A stretch of 20,496 nt of DNA from Fibrobacter sp. UBA4309 (GTDB lineage: Bacteria > Fibrobacterota > Fibrobacteria > Fibrobacterales > Fibrobacteraceae). The notes beneath the pieces are model-generated. The model worked only from the letters and a program-made list of their open reading frames with translations. It was not told the DNA's origin and ran no database searches. Below, one piece after another: positions 13,589 through 20,496 of the stretch; position 1 is the stretch's first letter; every line of letters starts with the position of its first letter. Made by a program: the position numbers and the translations under genes. The stretch is taken from the NCBI RefSeq assembly GCF_002395745.1, contig NZ_DGUN01000067.1, positions 1 through 20,496 of the forward strand, in the 5' to 3' direction.

Positions 13589-14665
13589 ATGCAACTCTCT
13601 CTTAAAAAGAAACTCGCTCTCGAAGCCTACCGCCTTTACCGCCACAACGAAATCAAGGCGCACCCTCTGACTTACTTTTTCTGGGAATGCACGCTGCGCT
13701 GCAACCTGCACTGCCTGCACTGCGGTAGCGACTGCGTGAAGGACGCCATCCCCGACATGCCCCGCGAAGACTTCATGGGCGTGCTCGACAAGCTTGCCCC
13801 GCATATTGATCCAAAGCACTTTATCGTGGTGATTACCGGCGGCGAACCCTTGATGCGCCAGGACCTTGAAGAATGCGGCATGGAAATCAAAAAACGCGGC
13901 TACCCCTGGGGCATGGTCAGCAACGGCCTTGCGATGACGCCTGAACGATATACCAAGCTGCTGAACGCAGGGCTGCGCTCGCTCACCATTAGCCTCGACG
14001 GCCTCAAGGAAAGCCACAACCATTTCCGCGGTGCCCCCACGAGTTTCGACAACGCACTCCGAGCTATCGACATGGCCGCCCACACGCAGGGCCTCACCTT
14101 CGACGTGATGACCTGCGTGAACCGCCAGAACTTGAAGGAGCTCCCGAAGATTCTCGACATTCTCCTGAAAATTGGCGTGAAGCGCTGGAGAATCGCCACC
14201 GTGTTCCCAAAGGGCCGCGCCAAGGACAATCCGCTGTTCCAGCTCACGAACCAGGAATTCCGCCAGGTGTTCGACTTTATCCGCGAAGTCAAGAAACTGA
14301 ACGTCATCAACGTGAACTACGGCTGCGAAGGCTTCCTCGGGAGCTACGAGAAGGACGCCCGCAACTACCCGTTCTTCTGCCGTGCCGGCGTGAACGTTTC
14401 TTCCGTGCTTTGCGACGGCAGCATTTCGGCATGCCCGAGCCTCCGCGGCGACTACATACAAGGTAACATTTACAAGGACGACCTCTGGGACGTTTGGCAG
14501 AACCGCTACCAGGTGATGCGCGACCGCAGCTGGGCAAAAATTGGCGACTGCAAGACCTGCAAGTACTGGCGCTACTGCGAAGGCTCCAGCCTGCATCTCA
14601 GGGACGAGAAGACCAAGGAATTGGCTTATTGCCATGTAAAACGCTTGGAAGACGCTGGCGCGTAA
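13589..14665 (+). CDS. radical SAM/SPASM enzyme of the rSAM/lipoprotein system
   Basis: A 358-residue radical SAM protein. 'FWECTLRCNLHCLHCGSDC' (31-49) holds the cluster motif C-x3-C-x2-C (Cys38, Cys42, Cys45). 'TGGEP' (83-87) and 'SLDGL' (135-139) are the usual SAM-binding and core elements. The C-terminal part is a SPASM domain with auxiliary-cluster cysteines at 246, 264, 275, 282, 321, 324, 330 and 348 ('FFCRAG', 'LCDGSISACPSL', 'CKTCKYWRYC', 'YCHV'). SPASM enzymes commonly modify ribosomally made peptides or proteins. The N-terminal 'LEAYRLYR' and overall layout match my memory of TIGR04133, the radical SAM enzyme found beside putative lipoproteins. Four such lipoproteins lie directly upstream. 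The exact reaction is unknown. No Shine-Dalgarno is visible. Confidence 0.92.
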   Translation: MQLSLKKKLALEAYRLYRHNEIKAHPLTYFFWECTLRCNLHCLHCGSDCVKDAIPDMPREDFMGVLDKLAPHIDPKHFIVVITGGEPLMRQDLEECGMEIKKRGYPWGMVSNGLAMTPERYTKLLNAGLRSLTISLDGLKESHNHFRGAPTSFDNALRAIDMAAHTQGLTFDVMTCVNRQNLKELPKILDILLKIGVKRWRIATVFPKGRAKDNPLFQLTNQEFRQVFDFIREVKKLNVINVNYGCEGFLGSYEKDARNYPFFCRAGVNVSSVLCDGSISACPSLRGDYIQGNIYKDDLWDVWQNRYQVMRDRSWAKIGDCKTCKYWRYCEGSSLHLRDEKTKELAYCHVKRLEDAGA

Positions 14666-14698
14666 TCGCGAAAAACAGCAACCAGGTCCATAAGAATC

Positions 14699-14731
14699 TG
14701 CATACCTCCCCTAAAAAGGGAGGTATTCGCA
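14699..14731. other. strong hairpin downstream of the radical SAM gene
   Basis: ATACCTCCC (14702-14710) pairs with GGGAGGTAT (14718-14726); TGC/GCA extend the stem after a 2-nt bulge. There is no T-run, so it may protect the 3' end or act with the adjacent terminator. Confidence 0.55.
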
Positions 14732-14736
14732 TATAC

Positions 14737-14765
14737 AGGCCCAGTCCTATGTCGGGGGGCTTTTT
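14737..14765 (+). terminator. probable terminator of the lipoprotein / radical SAM operon
   Basis: AGGCCC (14737-14742) pairs with GGGCTT (14757-14762), one pair being G:U, and five T follow. The stem is modest, but its position after the operon and before a gene with its own -10 supports the call. Confidence 0.6.
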
Positions 14766-14826
14766 ACAATTTGCGGAAATACGCTTAAATTAGCCTTATT
14801 TTTCGCTTATTTCCCATGATTTTTCA

Positions 14827-14862
14827 TTCCAAGATGTCTTTATTTAGATATAATTTACATTG
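14827..14862 (+). promoter_or_regulatory. promoter of relA/spoT with possible leaderless start
   Basis: A perfect TATAAT (14849-14854) is followed by only 8 nt before the ATG at 14863; TTCCAA (14827-14832) is a weak -35 at 16-nt spacing. Predicted initiation would fall at about 14861. There is no Shine-Dalgarno between. Confidence 0.55.
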
Positions 14863-17007
14863 ATGGATTCTAGAAATTTGACATCGAACCAGGAGCACAT
14901 CGTCAACGTGCTCCTAAAGAAGAACCCGAAGCTGGATGCCGAGGTTCTCAGGAACGCTGTCGTCTTTATCGCCGATGCCCATGACGGCCAATACCGCAAG
15001 AGCGGCATGCCCTACACCGAGCATCCGTTCGAAGTAGCCAAGATTCTTGCCGACTTGAAACAGGACCAGGCAACAGTCCTGGCAGGACTTTTGCACGACG
15101 TGGTGGAAGACACCCCGCACACCCTAAAAGAGATATCTGAAAAATTTGGCGAAGACACAGCCTTCATGGTAGACGCGGTCACGAAAATCACCGCAGTACA
15201 GGAAGCCAGCAAGACGGCGCAGAAAGCGGGCACCTACCGCAAGCTCATTACCGCCATGGCGAAGGACCCAAGGGTTATCATGATCAAGATTGCAGACCGC
15301 ATCCACAACATGCGTACCATGCAGTACATGAAACCCGAAAAACGCAAGCAGATTGCGCAGGAAACCCTCGACATCTACGTCCCCCTCACACATAGGTTCG
15401 GTCTATACAAGCTCAAGACCGAACTCGAGGACCTGAGTTTCAAGTACGTGAACCCGGTCGAGTACCAGAAACTGGTCGACGCCCTTATCGAAGGCAAGGA
15501 CAAGCGCGAAAAGTACGTCCAGTCCGTCATCGGGCCCTTGCAAATCAAGATGGCGCTCGAAGACTTCGACTGCACCATCCAGGGCCGTACCAAGAACATC
15601 TACAGCATCTACAACAAGATGATCAGTCGTGATTGCCAGTTCGAGGACATCTTCGATATCTTCGCCATCCGCATCATCGTCGAGACAATCCCCGAATGCT
15701 ACCTCGCCCTCGGTTACGTCCACAACCTTTGGACCCCGTTGCAGAGCCGTTTCAAGGACTACATCGCGACGCCAAAGCCGAACCTGTACCAGAGCATCCA
15801 TACGACCGTCATCGGTCCCGAAAACAAGATGGTCGAAGTGCAGATCCGTACCAAGGACATGGACCTTACCGCCGAAAAAGGATTCGCCGCACACTGGGCC
15901 TACAAGATGGAAACCCAGCACGAGGGCGAAGAACTCGCCTGGCTCGACCACATGGTCAAGCTCCAATCAGAAATCGAGGACAGCAAGGAATACCTCGACT
16001 TCTTGAAAGTGGACCTGAAACCCGAAGGCATGACCGTCTTTACGCCAAAGGGCGCATCCATCGAACTCCCCGAAGGGGCCATCGTCCTGGATTTCGCCTT
16101 TGCGGTACATACGGAACTCGGCCTGCACTGTATCGGTGCCCGCATCAACGAAGAGGTCGTCAGCCTGGACAAGCCTATCCAGCATGGAGCGACCATCCAG
16201 ATCCTGAAGAGCCCCGCCCAGGAACCGAGTCCGGAATGGCTCGACATGGTAAAGACCGTCAAGGCCAAGCAGGAACTGCGCAAGTGGATGAAAACAAGCA
16301 TCATCCAGCAGGCCAGGGATCTCGGCAAGGAAATCTGGACGCGAGAACTGCGACTCGCCAAGATCGAGAAGGACAAGCGCCCGGACGAAGCTTCCGTCAA
16401 CAAGTATTTCGGCACCTTCAGCCTGGACGACTTCTACGAGCGTATTGGCCAGGGTGAACTCCCCCTGCAAGACGTTCACCGTTTCTTGACCGGCGAAGAT
16501 ATCAACACCAAGGATACCTCGTCGCTCCGGTTCTTCCCTACCTTCGGCAAGGACAAGAAAAACACCGTCCGCGACGAGATGCCGCTGGTTATCGGGCAAG
16601 AAACCAGCCTGGTCATCCATTTTGCCTCATGTTGCGGTCCCCTGCCCGGCGACAAGATTGTCGGTGTCATGCGCCCGCAAATCGGCATCGAGGTACACAA
16701 TGCCACATGCCCATGCCTCAAGGATTTCCCGATACACCAGCAGTTGCCCGTCGAATGGAGCGCCGACGTGTCGAAACCGTTCACGACGCACCTGACCATA
16801 GTCACGGACAACCGCAGGAACATCACGCTGGATATTCTGCAGGAACTGAAGAACGCCGGCCTTAACCTGGAACGCATGAGTGTCGCGAGCACTGAGTCTT
16901 CTGGCCGCATCCGCATGGAATTCAAGGCGTTCCGCAAGGAACAGGTCGACGCCATGATGAACAAGATCATGAAAATTCGCGGCGTAAGGGAGGTGGACAA
17001 AGCATGA
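14863..17007 (+). CDS. RelA/SpoT bifunctional (p)ppGpp synthetase/hydrolase
   Basis: A 714-residue long-form RelA/SpoT homologue (Rel). The ATG at 14863 is preferred to the TTG just before it. The HD hydrolase domain is intact: 'EHPFEVAKIL' (53-62), 'LLHDVVEDT' (76-84) and 'IADRIHNMRTM' (143-153). The synthetase domain also looks intact: 'GRTKNIYSIYNKM' (241-253), 'FDIFAIRII' (264-272), 'YIATPKPNLYQSIHTTV' (300-316) and 'VEVQIRT' (324-330). A TGS domain ('MTVFTPKG...LPEGAIVLDFAFAVHT'), a helical region, a 'FASCCGPLPGD' zinc-finger-like segment and a C-terminal ACT domain follow. The protein makes and degrades the stringent-response alarmone. Both active sites appear functional, so it is probably the organism's main Rel enzyme. 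Its stop overlaps the next gene by 4 nt. Confidence 0.96.
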   Translation: MDSRNLTSNQEHIVNVLLKKNPKLDAEVLRNAVVFIADAHDGQYRKSGMPYTEHPFEVAKILADLKQDQATVLAGLLHDVVEDTPHTLKEISEKFGEDTAFMVDAVTKITAVQEASKTAQKAGTYRKLITAMAKDPRVIMIKIADRIHNMRTMQYMKPEKRKQIAQETLDIYVPLTHRFGLYKLKTELEDLSFKYVNPVEYQKLVDALIEGKDKREKYVQSVIGPLQIKMALEDFDCTIQGRTKNIYSIYNKMISRDCQFEDIFDIFAIRIIVETIPECYLALGYVHNLWTPLQSRFKDYIATPKPNLYQSIHTTVIGPENKMVEVQIRTKDMDLTAEKGFAAHWAYKMETQHEGEELAWLDHMVKLQSEIEDSKEYLDFLKVDLKPEGMTVFTPKGASIELPEGAIVLDFAFAVHTELGLHCIGARINEEVVSLDKPIQHGATIQILKSPAQEPSPEWLDMVKTVKAKQELRKWMKTSIIQQARDLGKEIWTRELRLAKIEKDKRPDEASVNKYFGTFSLDDFYERIGQGELPLQDVHRFLTGEDINTKDTSSLRFFPTFGKDKKNTVRDEMPLVIGQETSLVIHFASCCGPLPGDKIVGVMRPQIGIEVHNATCPCLKDFPIHQQLPVEWSADVSKPFTTHLTIVTDNRRNITLDILQELKNAGLNLERMSVASTESSGRIRMEFKAFRKEQVDAMMNKIMKIRGVREVDKA

Positions 17008-17594
17008 TAACGCCTCTGCACCACAGCGACTACACGCTCAAGAACCGCGCGTTCAACTGCCGTATGCGTAACCGCTACTACGAAGAAGTCTATTACGCGT
17101 TCAGGGCCCTCTTGCCAAACGATGCCTCGAGCGTGGACCTGGACAAAGGCATCAACAACGCCTGGTACCAGAACCTGAGCCAGGAAGTCCGTCGCTACGA
17201 ACACCTCATCACGACGTGCCTCCAATACGCGCAGGCCGCGATATTCTATGGCAAGGCCGACAACGCGACACTTTACTCCAAGGACAAGCGCTGGGGTATC
17301 TTGCAAGAAGAAATCTTCCTCGTGCACTTTCTGCAGGAGCTCCTTTCCACTATACGCTACATCATCGCGAGGTTCGATACCGACAAGATGTTGCAGGACT
17401 GGAGTTCCGCGATTCAGGACATGAAGGCCAAGCCCGTCCGTTACGGATTCGTGAACACCATCCAGGAAAAACTGAACGCGATGTCCACCGCCACCATGGA
17501 AGAATTCAGGGATTTGCTTAAGCACGTGCTTGACCGATTCCAGATTGGCAACACGCTTTTCGGAACTATACAGGAGCTGCAGAACTTCTACTAA
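17004..17594 (+). CDS. conserved-looking hypothetical protein coupled to rel
   Basis: A 196-residue soluble, mostly helical protein that I do not recognise. Its ATG overlaps the rel stop (ATGA), and a strong GGGAGGTGG lies upstream within rel, so translation is probably coupled. It has no signal peptide or membrane segment. The N-terminal third is rich in Arg and Tyr ('NRYYEEVYYAFRALL'), the centre has amphipathic helices ('YEHLITTCLQYAQAAIFYGKA', 'EIFLVHFLQELLSTIRYIIARF') and the C-terminus ends 'FGTIQELQNFY'. Codon use matches the neighbours. Position suggests a link with alarmone metabolism, but this is only inference. A 7-bp repeat array starts at its stop codon. Confidence 0.78.
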   Translation: MITPLHHSDYTLKNRAFNCRMRNRYYEEVYYAFRALLPNDASSVDLDKGINNAWYQNLSQEVRRYEHLITTCLQYAQAAIFYGKADNATLYSKDKRWGILQEEIFLVHFLQELLSTIRYIIARFDTDKMLQDWSSAIQDMKAKPVRYGFVNTIQEKLNAMSTATMEEFRDLLKHVLDRFQIGNTLFGTIQELQNFY

Positions 17595-17621
17595 TGTGAA
17601 ATGTGTAATGTGAAATGAGTA
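17594..17621. repeat. 7-bp degenerate tandem repeat array (unit ATGTGAA)
   Basis: Four 7-bp units (ATGTGAA twice, ATGTGTA, ATGAGTA) fill most of the gap between the rel-coupled gene and nuoA. The unit is the exact reverse complement of TTCACAT at 13550, so the two arrays belong to one family in opposite orientation. Confidence 0.75.
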
Positions 17622-17627
17622 GAATCT

Positions 17628-18008
17628 ATGTCTGAATATATCATCCTATCCATATTCCTATTCCTGGGCGCATTCATCGCGGCAGCAGCTACCGTCACGG
17701 GGCTGTTGCTCGGATACCGCACCAAGAATACGGCAAACAAGATGGCCCCATACGAATGCGGCATGGAGACCATCGGCAATGCCAGAATCCAGTTCAAGGT
17801 AGGCTACTACCTGTTCGCCCTCCTTTTCCTGGTGTTCGACATCGAAGCCCTTTTCCTCTTCCCCGTAATGATGAATTTTAGGGAAATCATGGCCGGCCAT
17901 ACGCCGCTTTCGCCCATGATTGTCTTGATCGACCTCGCCATATTCATTGTCATCCTCGTATCCGGCCTCGCTTACGCCTGGAAAAAAGGAATTCTCAAAT
18001 GGGAATAA
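17628..18008 (+). CDS. nuoA: NADH-quinone oxidoreductase subunit A
   Basis: A 126-residue membrane subunit of respiratory complex I. Three hydrophobic segments are visible (about 5-29, 58-82, 97-118). The loop after the first carries 'YECGMETIG' (42-50), and 'FKVGYYLFALLFLVFDIEALFLFP' carries the conserved acidic pair at 71-73; both are hallmarks of NuoA/ND3. No Shine-Dalgarno is clear: the gene follows a 7-bp repeat array. It overlaps the nuoB-nuoC gene by 10 nt, indicating one transcript and coupled translation. Confidence 0.96.
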   Translation: MSEYIILSIFLFLGAFIAAAATVTGLLLGYRTKNTANKMAPYECGMETIGNARIQFKVGYYLFALLFLVFDIEALFLFPVMMNFREIMAGHTPLSPMIVLIDLAIFIVILVSGLAYAWKKGILKWE

Positions 18009-19258
18009 TCAATTACGCTCCAAAAATCCTAGACCCGATTCCGGGCGGCAAATATGTCGTGAACGCCATCGACTACGTGGTGAACTGGGCTCGAGCCAAC
18101 TCCATTTGGCCCCTCACCTATGGTACCAGCTGCTGCGCCATCGAAATGATGAGTAGCTCCATGGCCCGCTATGACATTGCCCGATTCGGAAGTGAAGTGT
18201 TTCGCTCGTCCCCGCGACAGGCGGACTTGTTTATTTTGGCAGGGACCATTACCCGCCGTATGGCCCCCGCCATCCAGATGCTCTGGGAACAGATTCCCGG
18301 ACCGAAATACGTGATCGCGATGGGAGCCTGCACCATTAGCGGCGGCCCGTTCATCTACGACAACTATTCCGTTGTCCGCGGTGCACAGAACCTGATTCCG
18401 GTCGACGTATTCGTCCCCGGATGCCCGCCGCGTCCCGAAGCCCTTTTCCACGGACTTCTTACGCTACGCGAAAAGATTCTCAAGGAAACCTGCCGACACC
18501 CGTGGCACGAAGGCAAGCCGAAAGACGTGTCCACCATGGACCGTTACCGCGAAGCCGCCAAGACATGGGCCGCCCTCGAAGAAATGAAGGACGAAGCGAT
18601 GGCCGAAGCCCGGGCGAAGTTCAAGGAAGAACACCCGGACTACAAGAGCGCCTACAAGCCCGTACGCGTGAAAAAAGAAGACTTCCCGGAAGTGCCGCGC
18701 GTGCCGTTCAAGCGCTTTGGCCTTACGCAGTCGGAACTGTTTGCCAAACTGCGCGAAAAATTCCCGAAGGTCACGGTGCATACGCATAGCGAAGATCCTA
18801 TCGAAGACGTGGTGGCAGCAATCCCCGCCGACCGACCGCTCGAAGTGATGGTGGAACCCGAGGACTACCTGTCCATCGTCGAATTCGTGAAGAGTTCTCC
18901 CGAATTCAATATGGATTACCTCATCGACGTAACCGCCATCGACTACGACGACCACTTTGACATGGTGACGATGTTGCGAAGCCTGGAACACGGCCACAAG
19001 CTATTCCTCTGCGTGCAGATGAAAAAAGACTTCAGCATTCCAGAAGAAAAGCGGGCAACATCGCTGCTTGCAAGCGTCAAGAGCATAAGCCACCTCTACC
19101 CCGGTGCCGAAGTCAAGGAGCGCGAAGTTTACGACATGTTCGGAATCAACTTCGAAGGCCACCCCGACCAGCGCCGCATATTCCTCGACAAAGACTTCGT
19201 CGGCTACCCGCTGCGCAAGGACTTCACTCACCCGCAAATGATCAGGAGGCCCGTATAA
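17999..19258 (+). CDS. nuoBC: fused NADH-quinone oxidoreductase subunits B and C
   Basis: A 419-residue protein joining two complex I subunits. Residues 1-165 are NuoB: 'YGTSCCAIEMM' (41-51, Cys45 and Cys46), 'MGACTISGG' (Cys111) and 'VPGCPPRPE' (Cys142) supply the ligands of the terminal 4Fe-4S cluster N2. Residues about 245-419 are NuoC (30-kDa subunit), with 'YLIDVTAIDY' (307-316) and the signature 'EREVYDMFGINFEGHPD' (374-390). A charged, Lys/Glu-rich linker (about 165-240) connects them. The reading frame is continuous with no sign of error at the join. AAAGGAA precedes the ATG, which lies 10 nt inside nuoA. In most bacteria B and C are separate, or C is fused to D; here D is separate. 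Confidence 0.95.
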   Translation: MGIINYAPKILDPIPGGKYVVNAIDYVVNWARANSIWPLTYGTSCCAIEMMSSSMARYDIARFGSEVFRSSPRQADLFILAGTITRRMAPAIQMLWEQIPGPKYVIAMGACTISGGPFIYDNYSVVRGAQNLIPVDVFVPGCPPRPEALFHGLLTLREKILKETCRHPWHEGKPKDVSTMDRYREAAKTWAALEEMKDEAMAEARAKFKEEHPDYKSAYKPVRVKKEDFPEVPRVPFKRFGLTQSELFAKLREKFPKVTVHTHSEDPIEDVVAAIPADRPLEVMVEPEDYLSIVEFVKSSPEFNMDYLIDVTAIDYDDHFDMVTMLRSLEHGHKLFLCVQMKKDFSIPEEKRATSLLASVKSISHLYPGAEVKEREVYDMFGINFEGHPDQRRIFLDKDFVGYPLRKDFTHPQMIRRPV

Positions 19259-20394
19259 TGCCTACTCTGCCTCCAGGATTCCGCCTCCAGCGCGAAACCA
19301 ATACCGAAGAATTCTTCATCAACATGGGTCCGCAGCACCCGAGTACGCACGGTGCACTGCGCCTTGCACTCCGCATGGACGGCGAAACCATCGTTGAACT
19401 TGTACCGCATTTCGGCTACATCCACCGCGGCATGGAAAAGCAGGCGGAGTCGATGAGCTACCTGCAATACATCGCGCTTTCCGACCGCCAGGACTACCTC
19501 ACGGCAATCCAGAACAACCTGGGTGTCGTGATTGCACTAGAGAAAGGCATGAACGTGGGCGTACCCGAGAAGGGCGAATACATCCGCGTGATGCTCCAGG
19601 AACTGGGCCGCATTGCATCTCACCTGGTGTTCTTTGGCTGCTTCGGCGGCGACCTCGGCGGGCAAACCTGCCTGCTGTTCGGGTTCAAGGAACGCGAGAT
19701 GATCCACGACATCCTCGAAGAAGTCACCGGTTCGCGCCTTACAACAAACTTCTTCAGGCCCGGTGGAAGCCGCTACGACGTGCCCGAGACGTTTATCCCG
19801 CGCGTGAAGGCGTTCCTCGACCACCTGGAAGATTCCATGAGGGACTACGAGAGGTTCCTTTCCAAGAACATCATCGTGCTCGAGAGAAGTATCGGGATTG
19901 GCGTACTTTCCAAGGAAGACGCGATTGCCTACGGATGCTCGGGCCCAGTTCTGCGTGCGAGCGGCGTGAACTTCGACGTGCGTCGCGTGAACCCGTACAG
20001 CATCTACGACCAGTTCGATTTCGACATACCCGTGTTTCACAACGGCGACTGCTATGACCGTTACAAGATACGCATCGCCGAAATCCACGAGTCCATGAAG
20101 ATCTTGCGGCAGTGCATCGACAAGTTTCCGAAGGAAGGGCCCTGGCGCAGCAAGGAAAAGCCGGTGCGACTCCCCGAAGGCCGCTACTACAGCGAAATCG
20201 AGACAGCGAAGGGACTGTATGCCACATACGTGGTGGCGGCAACGACCGGCGAGAAGCCCTACCGCATCCACACGCGCGGGCCAAGCTTCCCGCACATTGC
20301 TGCACTCAACAAGATGGCACAAGGCCACAAGATTTCGGACCTCGTGACCATCATGGCCACCCTCGACCCCGTCATCCCGGAAATTGACAGGTAG
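19258..20394 (+). CDS. nuoD: NADH-quinone oxidoreductase subunit D
   Basis: A 378-residue 49-kDa-type subunit of complex I that helps form the quinone site with NuoB. Conserved pieces: 'MGPQHPSTHGALRL' (23-36), 'PHFGYIHRGMEK' (50-61), 'DRQDYLTA' (76-83), 'LGRIASHLVFFG', 'FREMI'-like 'FKEREMIHD', 'RPGGSRYDVP' and C-terminal 'RGPSFPHIAAL' and 'IMATLDPVIPEIDR', the usual end of NuoD. CAGGAGG lies upstream and the ATG overlaps the nuoBC stop by 1 nt (TAATG). Length is typical for free-standing NuoD. Confidence 0.97.
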   Translation: MPTLPPGFRLQRETNTEEFFINMGPQHPSTHGALRLALRMDGETIVELVPHFGYIHRGMEKQAESMSYLQYIALSDRQDYLTAIQNNLGVVIALEKGMNVGVPEKGEYIRVMLQELGRIASHLVFFGCFGGDLGGQTCLLFGFKEREMIHDILEEVTGSRLTTNFFRPGGSRYDVPETFIPRVKAFLDHLEDSMRDYERFLSKNIIVLERSIGIGVLSKEDAIAYGCSGPVLRASGVNFDVRRVNPYSIYDQFDFDIPVFHNGDCYDRYKIRIAEIHESMKILRQCIDKFPKEGPWRSKEKPVRLPEGRYYSEIETAKGLYATYVVAATTGEKPYRIHTRGPSFPHIAALNKMAQGHKISDLVTIMATLDPVIPEIDR

Positions 20395-20397
20395 CTT

Positions 20398-20496
20398 ATG
20401 TTTGTTCCCTCAGTTACAAACCCCATCGGCGATTTTGTACGCGACATGGTCCCGCGGGTAGCGGAATTTTTGCCGGCGAGCCTCCAGAGCGAGACG
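20398..20496 (+). CDS. 5' end of next nuo gene, probably nuoH (partial)
   Basis: Thirty-three codons run open to the window edge, starting 3 nt after the nuoD stop. The peptide begins MFVPSVTNPIGDFVRDMV and continues with an amphipathic stretch (PRVAEFLPASLQ). It does not look like NuoE, and NuoH is the usual next membrane subunit in gene sets lacking nuoEFG. Too little is present to be sure; the call rests mainly on gene order. Confidence 0.5.
   Translation, partial: MFVPSVTNPIGDFVRDMVPRVAEFLPASLQSET

Noticed and set aside
13565..14635. 356-codon minus-strand frame opposite the radical SAM gene
   Set aside because: Antisense to an enzyme with all cluster cysteines in place; Ala/Val/His-rich product without recognisable features.

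Overview
The window looks like a piece of a Fibrobacter chromosome (F. succinogenes or a close relative). Three signs point this way: a lipoprotein carrying the Fibrobacter-specific 'major paralogous domain' (TIGR02145/FISUMP type); poly-serine linkers in nearly every secreted protein; and plant-cell-wall esterases of the CE1 and CE15 types beside a Gram-negative envelope gene set. Coding regions are moderately GC-rich and gaps between genes are AT-rich. This assignment rests on recognised families, not on a database search.

Layout. 1-1,820 (minus): an LptE-like lipopolysaccharide-assembly lipoprotein and a secreted CE1/PHB-depolymerase-like esterase with a Ser-rich linker and a C-terminal sorting-like domain. 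1,819-2,272: a long non-coding gap full of hairpins. 2,273-3,559 (plus): serS, followed by about 130 nt of densely structured, apparently non-coding sequence. 3,733-4,659 (minus): FISUMP-domain lipoprotein. 4,834-6,570 (plus): a putative outer-membrane barrel protein plus a small lipoprotein. 6,646-7,065 (minus): an orphan HsdR N-terminal-like nuclease domain. 7,136-9,289 (plus): DJ-1/PfpI protein, Hsp33 and ThrH-like HAD phosphatase. 9,368-11,002 (minus): CE15 glucuronoyl-esterase lipoprotein. 11,279-14,665 (plus): four small paralogous lipoproteins followed by a radical SAM/SPASM enzyme. 14,863-17,594 (plus): RelA/SpoT and a translationally coupled unknown protein. 17,628 to the end (plus): nuoA, a nuoB-nuoC fusion, nuoD and the start of a probable nuoH.

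The most interesting system is the five-gene unit at 11,279-14,665. A SPASM-domain radical SAM enzyme of the 'rSAM/lipoprotein' type (TIGR04133-like) is preceded by four lipoproteins. They share an almost invariant signal peptide, have poly-Ser linkers, and carry eleven copies of a Tyr-Gly motif, often YG-x-P. This suggests post-translational modification of exported lipoproteins; the chemistry and function are unknown.

Two further patterns recur and are not explained by any single gene. First, arrays of degenerate 7-bp repeats fill four intergenic gaps (around 8,638, 13,118, 13,550 and 17,594), and the downstream genes lack obvious Shine-Dalgarno sites. Second, several genes have a -10-like hexamer only 6-8 nt before the start codon, suggesting leaderless transcripts.
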